From positions 1 to 8,876 of the forward strand of contig JAZGBC010000029.1 of the NCBI GenBank assembly GCA_036444495.1: a stretch of DNA of 8,876 bases, read 5' to 3'. The stretch is from JAZGBC01 sp036444495 (GTDB lineage Bacteria > Pseudomonadota > Alphaproteobacteria > Kiloniellales > J153). Below are positions 7,237 to 8,876 of the stretch, in pieces. The translations under genes and the position numbers were made by a program. Below the pieces are notes generated by a model that saw only the letters and a program-made list of their open reading frames with translations, was not told where the DNA came from and did no database searches. The number at the start of each line of letters is the position of its first letter. The first letter of the stretch is position 1.

Positions 7237-7270
7237 GAACCGAACAATATCACGCTTCGCGTTCGAACAA
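7217..7270. promoter_or_regulatory. Dense dyads and GTTCG/CGAAC repeats at the start of the helix-turn-helix gene
   Basis: TCGTGGCCACGA (7227-7238) is a perfect 12-bp palindrome containing the GTG start codon (complement of 7234-7236). It is flanked on the left by GTTCGTTCG (7217-7225) and on the right by CGAACCGAAC (7236-7245), giving an extended, nearly symmetrical structure. A second perfect palindrome, GTTCGAAC, lies at 7261-7268. The word CGAACAA occurs at 7241-7247 and 7264-7270. The gene's own product appears to be a DNA-binding dimer, so autorepression by covering the start region is a reasonable inference. No good -35/-10 pair was recognised. Confidence 0.5.
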
Positions 7271-7319
7271 AATGGGATTTGACGGCTTTTTGGGTGGGGG
7301 CGTTTTGGTGAGCCGGGTC

Positions 7320-8057
7320 CTATCCGTTGGGCAGTTCGGCGGATTTGGACCCCTCCGCGGTGGGCGGGACCTTAGCGGGTTGATCGGCCGATAGAGCGAG
7401 CAGCTTGGAACTGAAGCTCAGGCCCGCGGACTGGGCCACCGCCGGATCGATGTGGAAGCGGATTTTCTGTGCCACGACCACGAGGTTGATCATACCGCCC
7501 GGCCCGCCGGCGGACGGCATCTCGGTCACCGTCAGGACCGGCCTGCCTTCGAGCCGCTCCAGGATATGCTGCAGATGCTCGCGTGCGGTCACCCCTATAT
7601 AGACGAGGTGACAGCCCCCGACCTGCTCATGGCTCTCAAGCCGCGCCGCTTCGACTTGGCGGCCGCGGATCCGCCTGCCCTCGAGGCTGGCCAGCGCCGG
7701 GCCGAAGCTCTCATGGCCCAGGGCGCAGATGCGCAGCGGGGCCGCGGCGTCGGCAAAGGCCTCGTCCGGCCAGTCGGTGAACTTGGCGAAGTTATAGAGG
7801 AAGGCCGCCTTGACCAGGTGTTCGCCGGCGGCCGGGCTGGGCCCTGCATCATCCGCCTGGGTTCCGACCGCCGCGCCGTCGCCCCAGAGCAGCCCCAGAG
7901 TCAAGGCCAGGACGGCGGCGAGGCGCAGACAAGCGACGGACCCGCCCCCTAGAGAGGCGGCCGTCAAGCCAGGATATTTCTGGGTTTTCCGGTGCAGGGC
8001 CATGGCCGGAGCAGGCCGCCGGTCTGACCTCATGGATGCCAGAGCCCTGCTGGTCAT
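7320..8057 (-). CDS. YfiR/DUF4154-family periplasmic protein
   Basis: The 245-residue product matches the YfiR family along its length: LVKAAFLYNFAKFTDWP (81-97), LRICALGHESFG (108-119), GCHLVYIG (148-155), LTVTEMPSAGGPGGMINLVV (175-194) and a C-terminal SAGLSFSSKLLALS (210-223). In Pseudomonas aeruginosa YfiR is a periplasmic protein that inhibits the diguanylate cyclase YfiN (TpbB), lowering cyclic-di-GMP. A hydrophobic stretch at 43-58 after a long, partly basic leader should act as a signal sequence. Two cysteines in the mature part (111 and 149) could form the disulfide equivalent to one of the two pairs in Pseudomonas YfiR; the second pair is absent. The ATG at 8057 is chosen because AAGGG lies 11 bases upstream and overlaps the stop codon of the preceding gene. 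ATGs at 8033 and 8003 would give shorter, more usual leaders. It begins 14 bp after the RTX gene, so the two are probably co-transcribed. No cyclase is within the window. Confidence 0.88.
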   Translation of the reverse strand: MTSRALASMRSDRRPAPAMALHRKTQKYPGLTAASLGGGSVACLRLAAVLALTLGLLWGDGAAVGTQADDAGPSPAAGEHLVKAAFLYNFAKFTDWPDEAFADAAAPLRICALGHESFGPALASLEGRRIRGRQVEAARLESHEQVGGCHLVYIGVTAREHLQHILERLEGRPVLTVTEMPSAGGPGGMINLVVVAQKIRFHIDPAVAQSAGLSFSSKLLALSADQPAKVPPTAEGSKSAELPNG

Positions 8058-8071
8058 GGCCCCGAGTTCCC

Positions 8072-8876
8072 TTACACAATGTCGCCGTTCACATTGATGT
8101 CGATCTCGACGTAGAGGATGGCTGTCTTCGGTCCCACGGACTGGGTGTACATGTGGTAACCGCCATAATCCACGTTGTCCGTTATCCAGCCGGAGCCGGC
8201 TTCTATGCTGTCAGCCCCGTCGCCCTCGATATAGAGGGTGTTGTCCTTGTCGGTGATATCTAGGACATCGTCGGCGCTGAGCGTCAGGGTATCACTGCTA
8301 CCGCCTTCGACGAGATTGCCGTCAGCATCGGCCGTATGAAGAAGATCGATGGACTCGATGTTGCTGATGCTCGGCGCAGAGCCGTCGGTCAGGTTGAGGC
8401 CCAGGCCGTCGGCCAGGATGGTGTCCGTGCCTGTGCCGCCGTCGATGGAGTCGTCGGCCAGGTCCAAGAGGATGGTGTCGTCGCCGCCCCCGCCCTTGAT
8501 CGTGTCGGCCCCAGCGCCGCCATCCAGATAGTCGTTGCCGCCGTTGCCGTTGAGCATATCGTCGCCGGTGCCGCCATAGAGCTTATCGTTGCCGCCCTGG
8601 CCGTGCAGGATATCGTCGCCGCCATGGCCGTGGATGGTGTCGGCGCCCTGGTGCCCGTTGAGCACGTCCTTGCCCTCCCCGCCATGCAGATGGTCGTCAC
8701 CCTCCTGGCTGCCATTGATCGCCGTGGCCTGCTGTGCGACCGGGGTATCAAATTCCAGCTCCTCGAAGTTCACGGGCGCGGCCAGGTCCTCGAAGAGGTC
8801 GCCTTCGAGCAGGGGATCGCCGTCGGGATCCTCTTCGGTCAGCGAGTCCAGGATGATCTCGTCGCCGCCCTCCTCG
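8072..8876 (-). CDS. RTX-type calcium-binding protein, C-terminal part (runs off window)
   Basis: About 267 residues are visible and the frame stays open to the window edge, so the true start lies outside; a GTG at 8773 is only an internal valine. The visible N-terminal part (8774-8876) is very acidic, with DEIILDSL, EEDPDGDP and EGDLFEDL. Then come eight uninterrupted glycine/aspartate-rich nonapeptides of the GGxGxDxUx type, one further copy (GGTGTDTIL), and a spacer containing NIESIDLLHT and DTLTLSADDVLDITD. The end (AILYVEIDINVNGDIV) is the sort of hydrophobic C-terminus found in type I secretion substrates. Such repeats fold as a beta-roll on binding calcium outside the cell. The product is likely secreted by a type I transporter and may be an adhesin, a toxin or an enzyme; the deciding domains are off the window. 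It is followed after 14 bp by the YfiR-family gene. Confidence 0.9.
   Translation of the reverse strand, partial: EEGGDEIILDSLTEEDPDGDPLLEGDLFEDLAAPVNFEELEFDTPVAQQATAINGSQEGDDHLHGGEGKDVLNGHQGADTIHGHGGDDILHGQGGNDKLYGGTGDDMLNGNGGNDYLDGGAGADTIKGGGGDDTILLDLADDSIDGGTGTDTILADGLGLNLTDGSAPSISNIESIDLLHTADADGNLVEGGSSDTLTLSADDVLDITDKDNTLYIEGDGADSIEAGSGWITDNVDYGGYHMYTQSVGPKTAILYVEIDINVNGDIV
8468..8683 (-). repeat. Eight tandem 27-bp repeats encoding RTX nonapeptides
   Basis: Eight consecutive nonapeptides are encoded: GGEGKDVLN, GHQGADTIH, GHGGDDILH, GQGGNDKLY, GGTGDDMLN, GNGGNDYLD, GGAGADTIK and GGGGDDTIL. A degenerate unit (EGDDHLH) precedes them and a further copy lies beyond a short spacer. In the RTX family the glycine and aspartate positions bind calcium in a parallel beta-roll. 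In units 2-4 and the preceding degenerate one, histidine takes the last position (HLH, TIH, ILH) or occurs early in the unit, which is a slight departure from the usual Y/N/D residues. Confidence 0.9.

Noticed and set aside
8468..8683. The 27-bp periodic repeats considered as a CRISPR-like or satellite array
   Set aside because: The period is a multiple of three, the frame is open, and the units translate to typical RTX nonapeptides, so the periodicity is explained by coding.

Overview
The window is GC-rich, and its codons use G or C heavily at the third position. It carries six protein-coding genes: one complete giant dehydrogenase, two small membrane proteins, a putative DNA-binding coiled-coil protein, a YfiR-family periplasmic protein, and the 3' end of an RTX-type calcium-binding protein. 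The very large NAD-glutamate dehydrogenase, the small 'HPVDLR...FGRYY' membrane protein and the CTGAGGAG / CGTCTCGAAG palindromic repeat fragments together suggest an alphaproteobacterium, perhaps Rhodospirillales-like. The assignment is from family knowledge only. No RNA genes, transposases, CRISPR arrays or integrase genes were found.

Layout. Positions 1-351 are non-coding: an AT-rich stretch (about 1-90), a cluster of nested palindromic repeats (about 107-272), and a perfect inverted repeat (283-307) that may end transcription of the dehydrogenase gene. The dehydrogenase occupies 352-5205 on the minus strand. A divergent intergenic region of about 210 bp (5206-5417) with dyad symmetry separates it from a small plus-strand membrane protein gene (5418-5768). 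That gene converges with a second small membrane protein gene on the minus strand (5804-6064).

From 6223 to the right edge all genes are on the minus strand, so transcription runs right to left. An RTX protein gene, cut by the window edge, ends at 8072. Only 14 bp later comes a YfiR/DUF4154-family gene (8057-7320). After 83 bp follows a GTG-started gene (7236-6223) for a protein with an N-terminal helix-turn-helix, a coiled coil and a long disordered tail. Its start codon sits inside a perfect 12-bp palindrome surrounded by GTTCG/CGAAC repeats, which looks like an autoregulatory operator.

How the parts may work together. The dehydrogenase is a housekeeping catabolic enzyme (glutamate to 2-oxoglutarate and ammonia). 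The RTX-YfiR pair is the most suggestive functional link: RTX proteins are secreted by type I systems and often act in adhesion or biofilm, and YfiR in Pseudomonas is a periplasmic brake on a diguanylate cyclase. A shared role in surface attachment is an inference. No cyclase or type I transporter lies within the window. No clearly new multi-gene system could be demonstrated. The best candidates for follow-up are the putative DNA-binding protein with its repeat-rich start region and the RTX-YfiR coupling.
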